In this document: one piece after another, positions 42,230-50,869 of the stretch
Layout: each line of letters begins with the position of its first letter
Position numbering within the stretch: the stretch's first letter is position 1
Assembly: GCF_000420625.1 (NCBI RefSeq)
Contig: NZ_ATVH01000013.1
Span: forward strand, 62,001 to 126,000
Length of the DNA stretch: 64,000 nt
Reading direction: 5' to 3'
From: Fodinicurvata sediminis DSM 21159
Lineage (GTDB): Bacteria; Pseudomonadota; Alphaproteobacteria; Kiloniellales; DSM-21159
Notes under the pieces: model-generated
Databases searched by the model: none
What the model saw: only the letters and a program-made list of their open reading frames with translations
Told to the model about the DNA's origin: nothing
Program-made: the position numbers and the translations under genes

Positions 42230-42254
42230 GAACAAATCGTTCCAGAAACGGAAC
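42230..42254. promoter_or_regulatory. Nested inverted repeats in the LysR/glutaredoxin-fusion promoter region
   Basis: GAAC-AAATC-GTTC at 42230-42242 and GTTCC-AGAAAC-GGAAC at 42239-42254 share the half-site GTTC. They lie just before the LysR start at 42261 in a divergent region of about 106 bases. This is a plausible binding site for the LysR regulator. Confidence 0.5.
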
Positions 42255-42260
42255 AATCCA

Positions 42261-43211
42261 ATGAATGACTTCGACCTGAATGACCTGCGCCTCTTTGGCC
42301 TCATCGCCAGTACGGAGGGTCTCAGTTCCGCATCACGCAGGTTCGGGATTCCCAAGGCGAGTCTCTCGCGCGCGTTGCACAGGCTCGAGCAGGCGGCGGG
42401 CGCCCCCTTGTTCGACCGTGTGAACAGGGGCCTGCGCCTGACTCCGCTTGGAACCAGCCTGCTGCCCACGGCCGAAGCGGCCGTCTCCCTGATGCTGGAT
42501 GCCGATGAAGCCCTGCGGGTCAGCAAGGAGGAACCTCAAGGTCCTTTGAGGATTGCCGTCAGCGCCCTGTCCGGACAGACGCTCCTGGCGCCGGTGATTG
42601 CCCGCCTGGCCAGGAACCATCCGAAAGTCAGGACCGAGTTGAAGATCACCAGTCGCGGCCCGGATCCCGTCGCCGAACAGCTTGACGTCGTCATCCGTAT
42701 CGGCCGTCCGAGCGAGCCCTATCTGGTCTCGCGGCGCATCATCGGTTCCCCCTTGGCATTGTATACCCTTCGCGCGCAAACTCGCGATGGTGCCCTCGAG
42801 TGTCCGGAGGACGTGGAGGCCTTGGGACGAATCGTCACCAATGTGGACGACGTGGCTCGGGATTGGGTGCTCAGGAACCGAAAAGGCCATGAGATTCGCA
42901 TGACGCGCGAACCCCTGATCGTGCTCAGCGATCCCTCCGTTGCCCTGAGCCTGCTCAGTGCCGGAACGGGGGTGGCGCTCCTGCCCCGATTATATGCCGA
43001 TCCGCTCGTGCGCGATGGCACTCTGGTCCGCGCCTTGTCCGACTACACGGGACCGGAGGTGGAACTCTATGCCTCCCTTCCGCCCCGGCGCAGCAGCGTT
43101 CCGGCCGTTCGCGCCTTTCTCGACCTGCTGGTTCAGCACACGGCCCGCCTGGAGCGTGCCTGGCACTCCGAGGATCTTCCCGAAGCGGACCTTCCGAGAA
43201 AGAGCCCATGA
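42261..43211 (+). CDS. LysR-family transcriptional regulator
   Basis: This 316-residue protein has an N-terminal LysR helix-turn-helix (about residues 5-64, DLRLFGLIASTEGLSSASRR then FGIPKASLSRALHRLEQ) and a periplasmic-binding-like effector domain to the end. The ATG at 42261 gives the family N-terminus. An upstream ATG at 42192 would cover the operator region. It is divergent from the glutaredoxin/AhpD fusion gene, which it probably regulates, with inverted repeats between them. The effector is unknown. It may be a redox signal, as in OxyR, but no OxyR-like pair of reactive cysteines was identified; the only cysteine seen is in ALECPEDV. Confidence 0.92.
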   Translation: MNDFDLNDLRLFGLIASTEGLSSASRRFGIPKASLSRALHRLEQAAGAPLFDRVNRGLRLTPLGTSLLPTAEAAVSLMLDADEALRVSKEEPQGPLRIAVSALSGQTLLAPVIARLARNHPKVRTELKITSRGPDPVAEQLDVVIRIGRPSEPYLVSRRIIGSPLALYTLRAQTRDGALECPEDVEALGRIVTNVDDVARDWVLRNRKGHEIRMTREPLIVLSDPSVALSLLSAGTGVALLPRLYADPLVRDGTLVRALSDYTGPEVELYASLPPRRSSVPAVRAFLDLLVQHTARLERAWHSEDLPEADLPRKSP

Positions 43212-43278
43212 TTGCACGGCAACCCAACATCTCGGAGACACCGGAAACCTCCTTCCCTGATCACGGCCGGGCGTCCTC

Positions 43279-44283
43279 TCAGAGCCTATCCAGTCCAAGG
43301 TCCCCGGCCTGGGTAAAGAAGCTCGGCACCCCGCCCGTATGGATCAGGCAGGTGGGAGAGTCCGACGCGATCTCGCCGCGTTCGATCAGGTCGAGGGCGC
43401 CGGCGAAGGTCTTGGCCGTGTACGTCGCCTCCAGCAGCATGCCCTCGAGGGCGGCCACGGTTTGCAGGGCGGCTACCGCCTCTGGCGTGGGAATGTCATA
43501 GCCCGCGCCGAGATAGCGCTCGTGATATCGCACGAAGGAGGCCGGCTTCACGGAAGGTGTCACGCCGGTGTGCGCGCAGAGACACGAGAACAGGTCCTCC
43601 ACCAGATAGGCCAGCCTGTCGATCCCGTACTCCACGCTCACCAGGTGCACGCGGAAGGGCGCGCCCGCGAGGGCACAGCCGAACAGGAATCCGGCCTCAG
43701 TCGGCCCCATGGATCCCGGCAGGATCACGTTCTCCAGCGCCGCTTCCTGCTCTCCGGCCTGCACGATCAGCTCCGCGGCACAGGCCACGTAGCCGAGCGC
43801 GCCGACGACCGGATCACCGACGATATAGCATCGATATCCCGAGGCCTCCATCTGCTCCGCGAGCTCGGCCAGACGGCGGCTGCGTTCGTCCTCTTCCATC
43901 GGTCCCAGGAACCTGGTTTCGGCGCCGTAGAGGCGGGACAGCAGCAGATTCCCTTCCGCTCTTTCCGGCGGGTCGTCGTTGTGGAGCACGATGCACCGCA
44001 GGCCGCATTTCGCGGCCGCCGCAGCCGTTAAGCGGCATTGGTTGGATGTCCTCCTGCCGGCCACCAGCAGCGTATCGGCCTGCCGGACCAGGGCTTCGCC
44101 GAGCCAGAATTCCAGACTGCGCAGCTTGTTGCCGCCCATCCCCAGCGCCATGCAGTCGTCACGTTTCGCATAGAGGCCGTGGTGTCCGACGTGGGCGGCC
44201 AGCCGGTCGAGCCGTTCCAGCGGCGTGGGCCCGGGCACCAGCCGATAGCGCGGTAGGCCCGAGAGAGCGGTTTCCACCGGCAT
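43279..44283 (-). CDS. PLP-dependent D-cysteine desulfhydrase/ACC deaminase-family enzyme, divergent
   Basis: This 334-residue fold-type II PLP enzyme is related to D-cysteine desulfhydrase and ACC deaminase. The PLP lysine is Lys53 in MALGMGGNKLRSLEFW. The next catalytic segment reads RRTSNQCRLTAAA, with Gln82 where the family usually has histidine after Ser-Asn. The phosphate loop reads LPGSMGPTEAG instead of the usual SGSGGTxAG. The substrate may therefore differ. It is the last gene after four ABC transporter genes on the same strand, with 19 bases to the permease. This recalls the cystine-uptake and dcyD arrangement of enterobacteria and suggests the enzyme acts on the imported amino acid. 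Confidence 0.82.
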   Translation of the reverse strand: MPVETALSGLPRYRLVPGPTPLERLDRLAAHVGHHGLYAKRDDCMALGMGGNKLRSLEFWLGEALVRQADTLLVAGRRTSNQCRLTAAAAAKCGLRCIVLHNDDPPERAEGNLLLSRLYGAETRFLGPMEEDERSRRLAELAEQMEASGYRCYIVGDPVVGALGYVACAAELIVQAGEQEAALENVILPGSMGPTEAGFLFGCALAGAPFRVHLVSVEYGIDRLAYLVEDLFSCLCAHTGVTPSVKPASFVRYHERYLGAGYDIPTPEAVAALQTVAALEGMLLEATYTAKTFAGALDLIERGEIASDSPTCLIHTGGVPSFFTQAGDLGLDRL

Positions 44284-44302
44284 TAATCTTCCCCTTGCGG
44301 AA

Positions 44303-44986
44303 TTAGCGCATCTTCAGGGTCACGCCACCGATCCGCTTCTCGGCCCAATCCGCGAACTTCAGGACCGGATAGCAATAGACGAAGTACAGAGCGGCAACAC
44401 AGACATAGATCAGCATCAGATCGCCCGGAAAGCGCAAGGAGGCAATTTGGCCCTGCCGAGTCAGTTCCGATAGTCCCACGACGGACAGGATGGCCGTGCT
44501 CTTGATGATGATCACGAAGACCCCACTCATGGGGGGAATGATCATGCGCAGCGCCTGGGGCAGCACGACGTACCAGAGGGACTGTGCCTTGGTCATGCCG
44601 ACCGCCCGTGCCGCCTCGTCCTGGCCTTTCGGCAGCGCGGCGATCGCACTGTTGACGATCTCGGTAACGTAGCTGCCGGTATAAAGGCACAGGGTGATCA
44701 CCGCCGCCTGCATGGAATCGAACTGTAGCCAGGCCACACCGAGCTCGGGCAACAAATAATAGAAGATATAGAGCTGCACCAGGAAGGGAGAGCCGCGGAA
44801 CAGGTGAATGTACAGCCCGATCAACGCCGTCAACCCCGGGATGCGCAGACTGCGGAAGGTCCCCAGCACCAGGCCGATTAGCGAACCGACGACAATACCG
44901 ATGATGGTGATCCGGAAGGTCAGCCACAGCCCCTCGAGCAGGAAGGGCGTGATGCTCTGAATCATCTGTATCTGGTCCTGAAACAT
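44303..44986 (-). CDS. Amino acid ABC transporter permease, HisM/GlnP type
   Basis: This inner-membrane subunit forms part of the channel of a polar amino-acid importer. The 227-residue protein has about five spans, starting after a short N-terminus (LLEGLWLTFRITIIGIVVGS). The ATPase-contact loop near residues 140-165 contains EAARAVGMTKAQSLWYVVLPQA, the EAA motif of the His/Glu/Gln permease family. It follows the other permease gene with 12 bases between them and precedes the PLP enzyme gene by 19. Two different permeases of similar size indicate a heterodimer, the normal arrangement for this class. Confidence 0.93.
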   Translation of the reverse strand: MFQDQIQMIQSITPFLLEGLWLTFRITIIGIVVGSLIGLVLGTFRSLRIPGLTALIGLYIHLFRGSPFLVQLYIFYYLLPELGVAWLQFDSMQAAVITLCLYTGSYVTEIVNSAIAALPKGQDEAARAVGMTKAQSLWYVVLPQALRMIIPPMSGVFVIIIKSTAILSVVGLSELTRQGQIASLRFPGDLMLIYVCVAALYFVYCYPVLKFADWAEKRIGGVTLKMR

Positions 44987-44998
44987 CCTGCTCTCCCC

Positions 44999-45691
44999 TT
45001 ACGCCGGCTGATACCGGCCGCCGTGCAAGCGCCGCTGCACGACATTGGATAGAACGAGCATGCCTGCGTATATGAGCAGATAGCAGACAGCGACGGTCAG
45101 CAGGCCCTCGTTCGGCATGACGTTCTCGTGCATCACGGTAAGGCCGGCTCGCATGAGCTCGAAGACCGCGATCAGGCTCAGTAGTGAGGTGTCCTTGATC
45201 AATACTGCGGTTTGTCCGAGCAGTGTGGGAATCACGTTGGCGAAGGCCTGCGGCAGGATGATCAGCACCATGCGCTGATGGCGTTTCAGACCCAGGGCAG
45301 TGGCGGCCTCGTGCTGGCCTGGGTCAACGGACTGGATGCCCGACCTGATGATCTCGGCCATGTAGGGCGTCGTGTGAAGCGTAAGCGCAATGATGCCCGA
45401 GACGGTCTCCGTCAGGATCCCGACATTGCCGAACAGCTCCGGCAGGCCGTAGTAGACCAGGTAGATCTGCACCAGCAGGGGGGTGGCGCGTATGAACTGT
45501 ATATACGCAGCCGCTGGCCGCCACAGCAGGCCCGTCTTCGACATGCGCAAACCGGCAAGCAGGACCCCGAGGGCAATCGAAAGGACAAGACAGACCGCGC
45601 TGAGCCAAAGCGTCGCCCAGATACCCTGCAGGAAGGTATCGGCATAGTTCAGCACCACGCGCAGGTTATAGAATTGGGCGATATATTCCAT
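44999..45691 (-). CDS. Amino acid ABC transporter permease, HisQ/GlnP type
   Basis: This is the second channel subunit of the importer, with 230 residues. It has the N-terminal TLWLSAVCLVLSIALGVLLAG span and further spans to the C-terminus. The cytoplasmic EAA loop is EAATALGLKRHQRMVLIILP. The segment YIQFIRATPLLVQIYLVYYG is typical of the family. The start at 45691 has only a weak AAGG element. It is separated from the upstream binding-protein gene by 139 bases that hold two strong hairpins, so its expression is probably lower. The following permease gene starts 12 bases after its stop. Confidence 0.93.
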   Translation of the reverse strand: MEYIAQFYNLRVVLNYADTFLQGIWATLWLSAVCLVLSIALGVLLAGLRMSKTGLLWRPAAAYIQFIRATPLLVQIYLVYYGLPELFGNVGILTETVSGIIALTLHTTPYMAEIIRSGIQSVDPGQHEAATALGLKRHQRMVLIILPQAFANVIPTLLGQTAVLIKDTSLLSLIAVFELMRAGLTVMHENVMPNEGLLTVAVCYLLIYAGMLVLSNVVQRRLHGGRYQPA

Positions 45692-45711
45692 CGATGGTCG
45701 GCCTTACAGAA

Positions 45712-45782
45712 GCGGGAGCGCGCTCGCGCGAACGCACTCCCGCCAATGTCACGGATGGCCTGCTGGTTATCGCAGGCCATCC
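45712..45782 (-). promoter_or_regulatory. Tandem intercistronic hairpins between binding-protein and permease genes
   Basis: Two inverted repeats follow the binding-protein gene. One is a perfect 11-bp stem, 45753-45763 with 45772-45782, enclosing 8 bases. The other is a stem of 7 bp, one mismatch and 3 more bp, at 45712-45722 with 45733-45743. Neither has a U-tract. They are likely mRNA-stabilising or partly terminating structures that raise binding-protein yield above permease yield. Confidence 0.65.
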
Positions 45783-45830
45783 CGCATCATGACTTGCGTG
45801 ACCTCGATCCTGAGGGATGGCAAGCCCGGA

Positions 45831-46631
45831 TCAGTGATCCTCCTCCCAATCCTGGGAGTTCCACCAGTAATCGAGAAGCTCACCCAGTTGGCCGGAATGC
45901 TCGGTGAAGCGGATGTAGTTGTCCATGAACATCAGCAAGTGGACCGAATCCGGCCGCGTCGCAAAGCTCAGCGGCTCCTTGCGCAGGGTCCCCTCGAGCA
46001 CCTCGAATTCTGGGTAGTCCTCCAGGAATGCCTTGATGGTGCCGCTGTCGCTGATGCCCGCATCGACACGCCCCGAGGACACGGCCTGGGCGGTGGCCGC
46101 GGTGCCACCCTGATACTCCTTCATGGTCAGGTCCGGCAGCTTGATGTCCGCGGCCGCTGCATAGGTGCTCGCCTCCGGGGCGCCGATCGTGGCGCCTTCC
46201 TGCTTGAGATCTTCCCAGTGCGAGTAGCCCTTGTCCTCATTCGCGAACGCAATAATCTCCGTGAAGAAGATCGGCTCGGTGAACAGCAGCTGCGTGGCGC
46301 GCTTGGGTGTCGGCGTCATGTCAGCCGCAATCAGGTCCGCCTTTCCTGACAACAGCGCGGGAATCAGGCCCTGCCAGCTGTAATCCTGCAGCTCGAGCTC
46401 GACACCCATGTCCTCGGCCATGTTGCGAACGATCTCGACGGCAAGGCCCGCACGCTCCCCATTGGCATCGACGAAGCTGATGGGTGGACCTTGCGTCTGG
46501 ACCGCGACACGCAAGGTGCCGCGTTCCATGATGTCTTCCATCGTGGTCGCACTGGCTGTAGCGGCGGTGCCGAACACGACAAGGAATGCCATGGCCGGCA
46601 ATGCTCGTAACAGTCTCATCAAGGTAGTCAT
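45831..46631 (-). CDS. Periplasmic amino acid-binding protein of the ABC transporter
   Basis: This 266-residue precursor has a signal peptide (residues 1-28, AMAFLVVFGTAATASA). The mature family 3 solute-binding protein has GTLRVAVQTQGPPISFVDANG at its N-terminus, then YSWQGLIPALLSGKADLIAA with the ligand-contacting region, and a late VSSGRVDAGISDSG block. This group binds polar amino acids such as cystine, glutamine or histidine, but the exact ligand cannot be read. The ATG at 46631 follows GGAGAAGGGGAGAA, a very strong ribosome binding site. It lies between the ATPase gene (20 bases upstream) and the permease genes, after which two hairpins follow. Confidence 0.93.
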   Translation of the reverse strand: MTTLMRLLRALPAMAFLVVFGTAATASATTMEDIMERGTLRVAVQTQGPPISFVDANGERAGLAVEIVRNMAEDMGVELELQDYSWQGLIPALLSGKADLIAADMTPTPKRATQLLFTEPIFFTEIIAFANEDKGYSHWEDLKQEGATIGAPEASTYAAAADIKLPDLTMKEYQGGTAATAQAVSSGRVDAGISDSGTIKAFLEDYPEFEVLEGTLRKEPLSFATRPDSVHLLMFMDNYIRFTEHSGQLGELLDYWWNSQDWEEDH

Positions 46632-46651
46632 TTCTCCCCTTCTCCTTTGCG

Positions 46652-47425
46652 TTAGAGGATTTGGTTCAAGAACTCCCTTGTTCTTTCGTTGTTCGGAGCC
46701 TTGAAGAACATTGTCGGGGCTCCTTCCTCGACAATCTTGCCCTGGTCCATGAATATGATCCGGCTGCCCACGTCCTCCGCGAACTTCATTTCGTGGGTCA
46801 CCACCATCATTGTCATTCCTTCATCGGCAAGTTCTCGCATGAGCGCCAGAATTCCCCCGACAGTCTCGGGATCGAGCGCCGAGGTGGCCTCATCGAACAG
46901 CATGACCTTCGGATTCATCGCGAGCGCGCGGGCGATTGCGACGCGTTGCTGCTGTCCTCCGGACAGATCTCCTGAAGGGGCATCCGCTTTTTCCGGGATT
47001 CCGACCCGGGACAACAACTCCCTTGCCCTGGAGATCGCCTCGTCCCGCGAGCGCTTCAGCACGACCGTTTGCGGCAGCACGATATTCTCGAGGGCCGTCT
47101 TGTGCGCAAACAGATTGAAATGCTGGAAGACCATTCCGACGTTGGCGCGCAATCGATTCAGATTGCTTTGCGGATTGGTCACCTCGATGCCATTGACCGT
47201 AATCCGACCTTCATCGACGCGTTCAAGGGCATTGACCGTGCGCAGCAGTGTGCTCTTGCCGGACCCCGAGGCCCCGATAATAACGACGACTTCCCCTTGC
47301 ATGACTGTCGCCGACACCTCGTCCAGCGCCCGGATCTCGCCGGCGCGCGGAAGCTTGAAGCTTCGAGATACGGCCTCAATATTCACCATAATAGCTTCGG
47401 AGTGGTGGCTAAGTGCGTCTTCCAT
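46652..47425 (-). CDS. Amino acid ABC transporter ATP-binding protein
   Basis: This ATPase powers the importer and has the Walker A loop [19 protein letters not shown], the Q-loop [11 protein letters not shown], the ABC signature [16 protein letters not shown], Walker [15 protein letters not shown] and the H-loop VVTHEM. It matches the GlnQ/HisP class. The start is uncertain: ATG at 47425 gives 257 residues, and ATG at 47389 gives 245 and the usual family N-terminus. Neither has a strong ribosome binding site. It is the first gene of a five-gene unit (ATPase, binding protein, two permeases, PLP enzyme). The frame is open further upstream through AT-rich sequence that does not look coding. Confidence 0.92.
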   Translation of the reverse strand: MEDALSHHSEAIMVNIEAVSRSFKLPRAGEIRALDEVSATVMQGEVVVIIGASGSGKSTLLRTVNALERVDEGRITVNGIEVTNPQSNLNRLRANVGMVFQHFNLFAHKTALENIVLPQTVVLKRSRDEAISRARELLSRVGIPEKADAPSGDLSGGQQQRVAIARALAMNPKVMLFDEATSALDPETVGGILALMRELADEGMTMMVVTHEMKFAEDVGSRIIFMDQGKIVEEGAPTMFFKAPNNERTREFLNQIL

Positions 47426-47853
47426 TAACCTAGAAAAATAATGCTTTCTTTCTGTTTTTGAGCCTAGTTTCCACATAACGCAGGCGTCAAGGACATCACT
47501 GCGCAATACCAACCCGGACAGGCTGGGCTGTCTTTTTGACGTCCATCCGATTCCCCCCTGAAACCTTAGCTAGTGTGCGGCGCATTCCTCGTGACGTCGC
47601 TGTCGACATTTGGAAGGAAACGAAAGGGAAAAACAGCACCTTTAGTGGGAGTCAATCGCGCTATCTAGACTCACGTGGAATCTTGAAGCGATGTGTCCGC
47701 ATTGCCAGGAAACGGGCGTCTAAAAAGGAGAGATTGGTGCACTAGGGTTGCCCGATCCCTGCAACAGCGGGTCCTGACTTTCGCGTTTTGCTGTGAGTCC
47801 CATGACCTTCTAAGCCGGAGCAATGGTGCACCGGCAAACAATAAGGTCTTGGT
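47426..47853. other. Intergenic region between the ABC operon and the VOC remnant
   Basis: These 428 bases are moderately AT-rich and must hold the promoter of the ABC operon. Short open frames exist but none resembles a known protein. No tRNA, repeat or recognised regulatory motif was found. Confidence 0.45.
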
Positions 47854-48276
47854 ATGCAACAGCAGATTTCCGTCATCACCCTGGGTGTCGCCGATACCCA
47901 AATCTCTTGCCTCTTCTATACCGAGGGGTTCTGCTGGACGCCGGTTTTTGAGAAGCCCGAAATCATCTTCTATCAGATGAACGGGTTCATCCTCGGCACC
48001 TTTCGGAAAGACGCACTGGAGGCTGATATGAACCGGACTGGTCTGAGGTAACCGGGCGCATTCTCACTGGCCCACAACGTTACCGCCAAGGAGGAAGTCA
48101 CACCGCTCGTGGAGTGGCTGGTCGAGGCTGGCGGCCGGATGATTCGCCCGGCTGACGCGCCACCTCATGGCGGGTTTCGAGGCTATGTCACCGATCCGGA
48201 CGAGCACGCCTGGGAGATTGCCTGGAACCCAATCTGGCCGATCGACGACCAGGGTCACGTGACGTTCGGCACTTGA
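47854..48276 (+). pseudogene. VOC/glyoxalase-fold protein with an in-frame stop codon
   Basis: The frame starting at 47854 encodes the first half of a glyoxalase/bleomycin-resistance-type protein (ISVITLGVADTQISCLFY, then FEKPEIIFYQMNGFILGTF). A TAA at 48049-48051 interrupts it. Translation of the same frame after the stop continues directly with the family C-terminal half, PGAFSLAHNVTAKEEVTPLV, then GGFRGYVTDPDEHAWEIAWN, ending at a TGA at 48274. Ignoring the stop, the length is 140 codons, normal for this family. A single base change is enough to explain the loss. A sequencing error, readthrough or a genuine pseudogene are all possible. Confidence 0.85.
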
Positions 48277-48358
48277 AGAAGCACAATCCAGGTACGGCGA
48301 AACAGAACTGTCTTTCGCATAGGGACTTCGCCCGGTAGGAGCCGGAGACACCCTTGCC

Positions 48359-49452
48359 TTGTTCCGCCGAAACCACTTCCATGGACTCGTGGTGCAAAAG
48401 CCTTCTTGTACGAAGATCACGTCCGACCTGCCCACGGCCTTCCTGAAGCAGGCCGAAGCCTGCCGGAAGTTCGGATCGCCCTTCATGGGGCGGCTGATGA
48501 TGCTGCTTGCCGAAAACTGGCCGAACGACACGGCGCTGGCTGGACGCTTTGCACGCTGGGACGGCGATCTGGGCCCCGCTGGTGCCTCACACTGCCCCTG
48601 CGCGTGGCAGGCGGGCTTCAGGCCCTGGTTCTGATGGGCAAGGATGCGCGACTGGCAGCCGCCTATCCGCCCAACCAGGTCGACGATGCTCAACTCTGCG
48701 CAGCCGTCCTGGACGCCCTACGAAAGCACGATGATTTCCTCTGCGAATGGACGGAACGACCGCCACAGACGAACGAAGTCCGGCGCAGCGCCGTGTTGAT
48801 CGCCGCCGCCCACTGGCTCGACGCGCGTTTCGGCCTGCCCCTGCAGCTTTCGGAGCTCGGGGCGTCTGCAGGGTTGAACCTGATGTTCGACCGTTTCACC
48901 TTGGATATCGCCGGACAACGCTGGGGCCCGCAGGATGCCGGCGTGCAACTCACGCCAGACTGGCAAGGTCCCTTGCCGCCCAAGGCCCGGCCACGGATTA
49001 CGGACCGCCGTGGCGTGGATCTGACGCCCCTTCGGGTCGGACAATCTGAGGATGACCTGCGCCTCATCGCCTATCTCTGGCCCGACCAGCCGGAACGCCT
49101 GGTCCGCACCCGAACTGCCATGGCGCTGCAGGAGGCAACGATCGACCGAGGCGACGCCGTGGACTGGCTGGAAGCACGCCTGGCCTCAGGTCAGCCTGAC
49201 TGCCTGCACCTCGTCTTTCACACCATCGCCTGGCAGTACTTTCCACCAGAGCGACAGGCGCGCGGACGTGACCTGCTTGAATCGGCTGGACGCACAGCCC
49301 GCGCGGACAGCCCTCTGGCCTGGCTGGCCATGGAAGACGATGGCACCAGCCACGGAGCCGCCGTGAGCCTCAGGCTCTGGCCGGGCGACTTTCGCCTGGC
49401 TCTAGGGCGCGCCGGATTCCACGGCCAGTGGGTGGAGTGGTATGGCTGTTAA
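48359..49452 (+). pseudogene. DUF2332 protein with a frameshift near 48590
   Basis: DUF2332 proteins of about 350 residues have no known function. The N-terminal family segment FLKQAEACRKFGSPFMGRLM is in the frame starting at TTG 48359. The rest, from about VAGGLQALVLMGKDARLAA onward, is in the frame of a long ORF that can start at 48406. The two segments join in a CACA tract around 48588-48596, where a 2-base insertion would explain the change. The C-terminal part is complete (AHWLDARFGLPLQLSELGAS, HLVFHTIAWQYF). The gene therefore appears frameshifted, next to the broken VOC gene. Which start codon was used is unclear. A sequencing error is an alternative. Confidence 0.75.
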
Positions 49453-49503
49453 AGGGGCAAGCCACGCGGTCAACCCGCCTGCAGCCATAGGCAGGGGATT
49501 GTC

Positions 49504-49713
49504 TCAGAAATCGTAACAGATGCCCTTGCGCTCCCAGTCGCCATAGCGCGTGGGTTCGGGCCCCTCCGGGCCGCCCAACTCCTTGGCTTCTGTCTTGGCG
49601 TCCGTCTTTCCGGGCGCCGCTTCAGGTGCGTTCTGTCCGGTTTGGGCCGTATTCTTATCCGGAACTACGGCGGGCTGTCCGGTCTTGGCACGATGTGAAG
49701 AAAAGCGTTTCAT
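49504..49713 (-). CDS. DUF1674 protein (SdhAF4-like)
   Basis: This 69-residue protein has a variable Ala/Lys/Thr-rich N-terminal part and the conserved C-terminal motif GPEPTRYGDWERKGICYDF. This is the DUF1674 signature found in alphaproteobacteria and in the mitochondrial succinate dehydrogenase assembly factor SDHAF4/Sdh8. That factor binds flavinylated SdhA before assembly of complex II. A similar role here is inference from the family. The ATG at 49713 is chosen because the upstream extension reads into the divergent htpX promoter region. No sdh genes lie nearby. The gene is divergent from htpX by 77 bases. Confidence 0.88.
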   Translation of the reverse strand: MKRFSSHRAKTGQPAVVPDKNTAQTGQNAPEAAPGKTDAKTEAKELGGPEGPEPTRYGDWERKGICYDF

Positions 49714-49790
49714 CCCTTTTATATAGGACATCCACACCCGCAGCGCCAAGTCCTTGAACGGGACCACGACAGACCCATTTTACTAGAGCC

Positions 49791-50663
49791 ATGAGTTACT
49801 TCCGCACCGCGCTTCTGCTCGCCGCAATGACCGGCCTCTTCCTCGCCGTCGGCTTCATGCTGGGCGGGCAGACCGGCATGCTGATCGCCCTCGCCATTGC
49901 CGTGGCGATGAACTTCTATGCCTACTGGAACTCCGACAAGGTGGTCCTGCGCATGTACAAGGCGCGGGAGGTCGACCGGCAGAGCGCACCCGAGTTCTAC
50001 GGCATCGTGGAACAGCTCGCCGAGCGCGCCGAGCTGCCCATGCCCAAGGTCTACCTGATCGAGAATCCGCAGCCCAATGCCTTCGCCACGGGACGCAATC
50101 CGGAGAACGCCGCGGTGGCCGCCACGACAGGGCTGCTGAAACGCCTGTCCTCGCAGGAGGTCGCCGGCGTCATGGCGCACGAGCTGGCGCACGTGAAGAG
50201 CCGCGACACCCTGATCATGACGCTGACCGCGACTCTGGCCGGTGCAATCTCGATGCTGGCCAACTTCGCCCTTTTCTTCGGCGGCAACCGCAACAACCCC
50301 TTGGGGCTGATCGGCACGATCCTGATCATGATCCTGGCCCCGCTGGTTGCCATGCTGGTGCAGATGGCGATCTCGCGCTCGCGCGAGTACGAGGCCGACC
50401 GAATCGGCGCCGAGATCTGCGGCCAGCCGCTCTGGCTGGCCTCGGCACTGGAGAACATCCAGACGGCCGCATCGAAGATCGACAACGAGGCCGCCGAAAA
50501 GAATCCCGCCTCGGCGCACATGTTCATCATCAATCCGCTGCATGCGAATCAGATGGACAGCCTGTTCTCCACGCACCCCAATACGGAGAACCGCGTGGCC
50601 CGCCTGCGAGAGATGGACGGGCAAGCGCCCGCCGCGGCGAAAAGTCCAAGTCCCTGGGGCTGA
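49791..50663 (+). CDS. htpX: Membrane zinc metalloprotease HtpX (M48 family)
   Basis: HtpX degrades damaged membrane proteins, with its active site on the cytoplasmic side. The 290-residue protein has N-terminal spans ([18 protein letters not shown] and the next about residues 34-50), the zinc motif [13 protein letters not shown] near residue 128, two more spans in the middle, and the third ligand glutamate in [15 protein letters not shown]. The C-terminal [17 protein letters not shown] is characteristic. The length is normal. It is divergent from the DUF1674 gene. HtpX is usually heat- or stress-induced, but no heat-shock promoter was identified here. Confidence 0.95.
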   Translation: MSYFRTALLLAAMTGLFLAVGFMLGGQTGMLIALAIAVAMNFYAYWNSDKVVLRMYKAREVDRQSAPEFYGIVEQLAERAELPMPKVYLIENPQPNAFATGRNPENAAVAATTGLLKRLSSQEVAGVMAHELAHVKSRDTLIMTLTATLAGAISMLANFALFFGGNRNNPLGLIGTILIMILAPLVAMLVQMAISRSREYEADRIGAEICGQPLWLASALENIQTAASKIDNEAAEKNPASAHMFIINPLHANQMDSLFSTHPNTENRVARLREMDGQAPAAAKSPSPWG

Positions 50664-50781
50664 TCCAAGTTGCCGGCCTGCGGCCGGACTTGCCTTCATC
50701 GTTAATCTTCTTACCCTGACAGTCACGCGGCCGGTTCGATTCGGGACCTGGCCGCGGCTTATTTTGCGCGCGACTCGGGCA

Positions 50782-50819
50782 GGTAAAGGAATTACCGGGG
50801 ATTTTAACGAATCATTTAA
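50782..50819. promoter_or_regulatory. Candidate control sites upstream of the DUF2336 gene
   Basis: GGTAA-AGGAA-TTACC (50782-50796) is a perfect inverted repeat. TTAA-N8-TTAA (50804-50819) resembles the CtrA box TTAA-N7-TTAA with one extra base. Both lie 50-90 bases before the ATG at 50870. Assignment to CtrA is tentative. Confidence 0.35.
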
Positions 50820-50869
50820 GTCTTTGACGCAGAGTCATTTCTCAAACAGGGGTTATATGTTTTCGAGCC

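Noticed and set aside
42155-42526. N-terminal extension of the glutaredoxin fusion up to 42526
   Set aside because: The extra 124 codons run across the divergent LysR start and are not domain-like. The ATG at 42154 has a ribosome binding site and begins the glutaredoxin domain.
47536-47745. Short open frame upstream of the VOC remnant
   Set aside because: It has no resemblance to any family, no good ribosome binding site, and lies in the likely promoter area.
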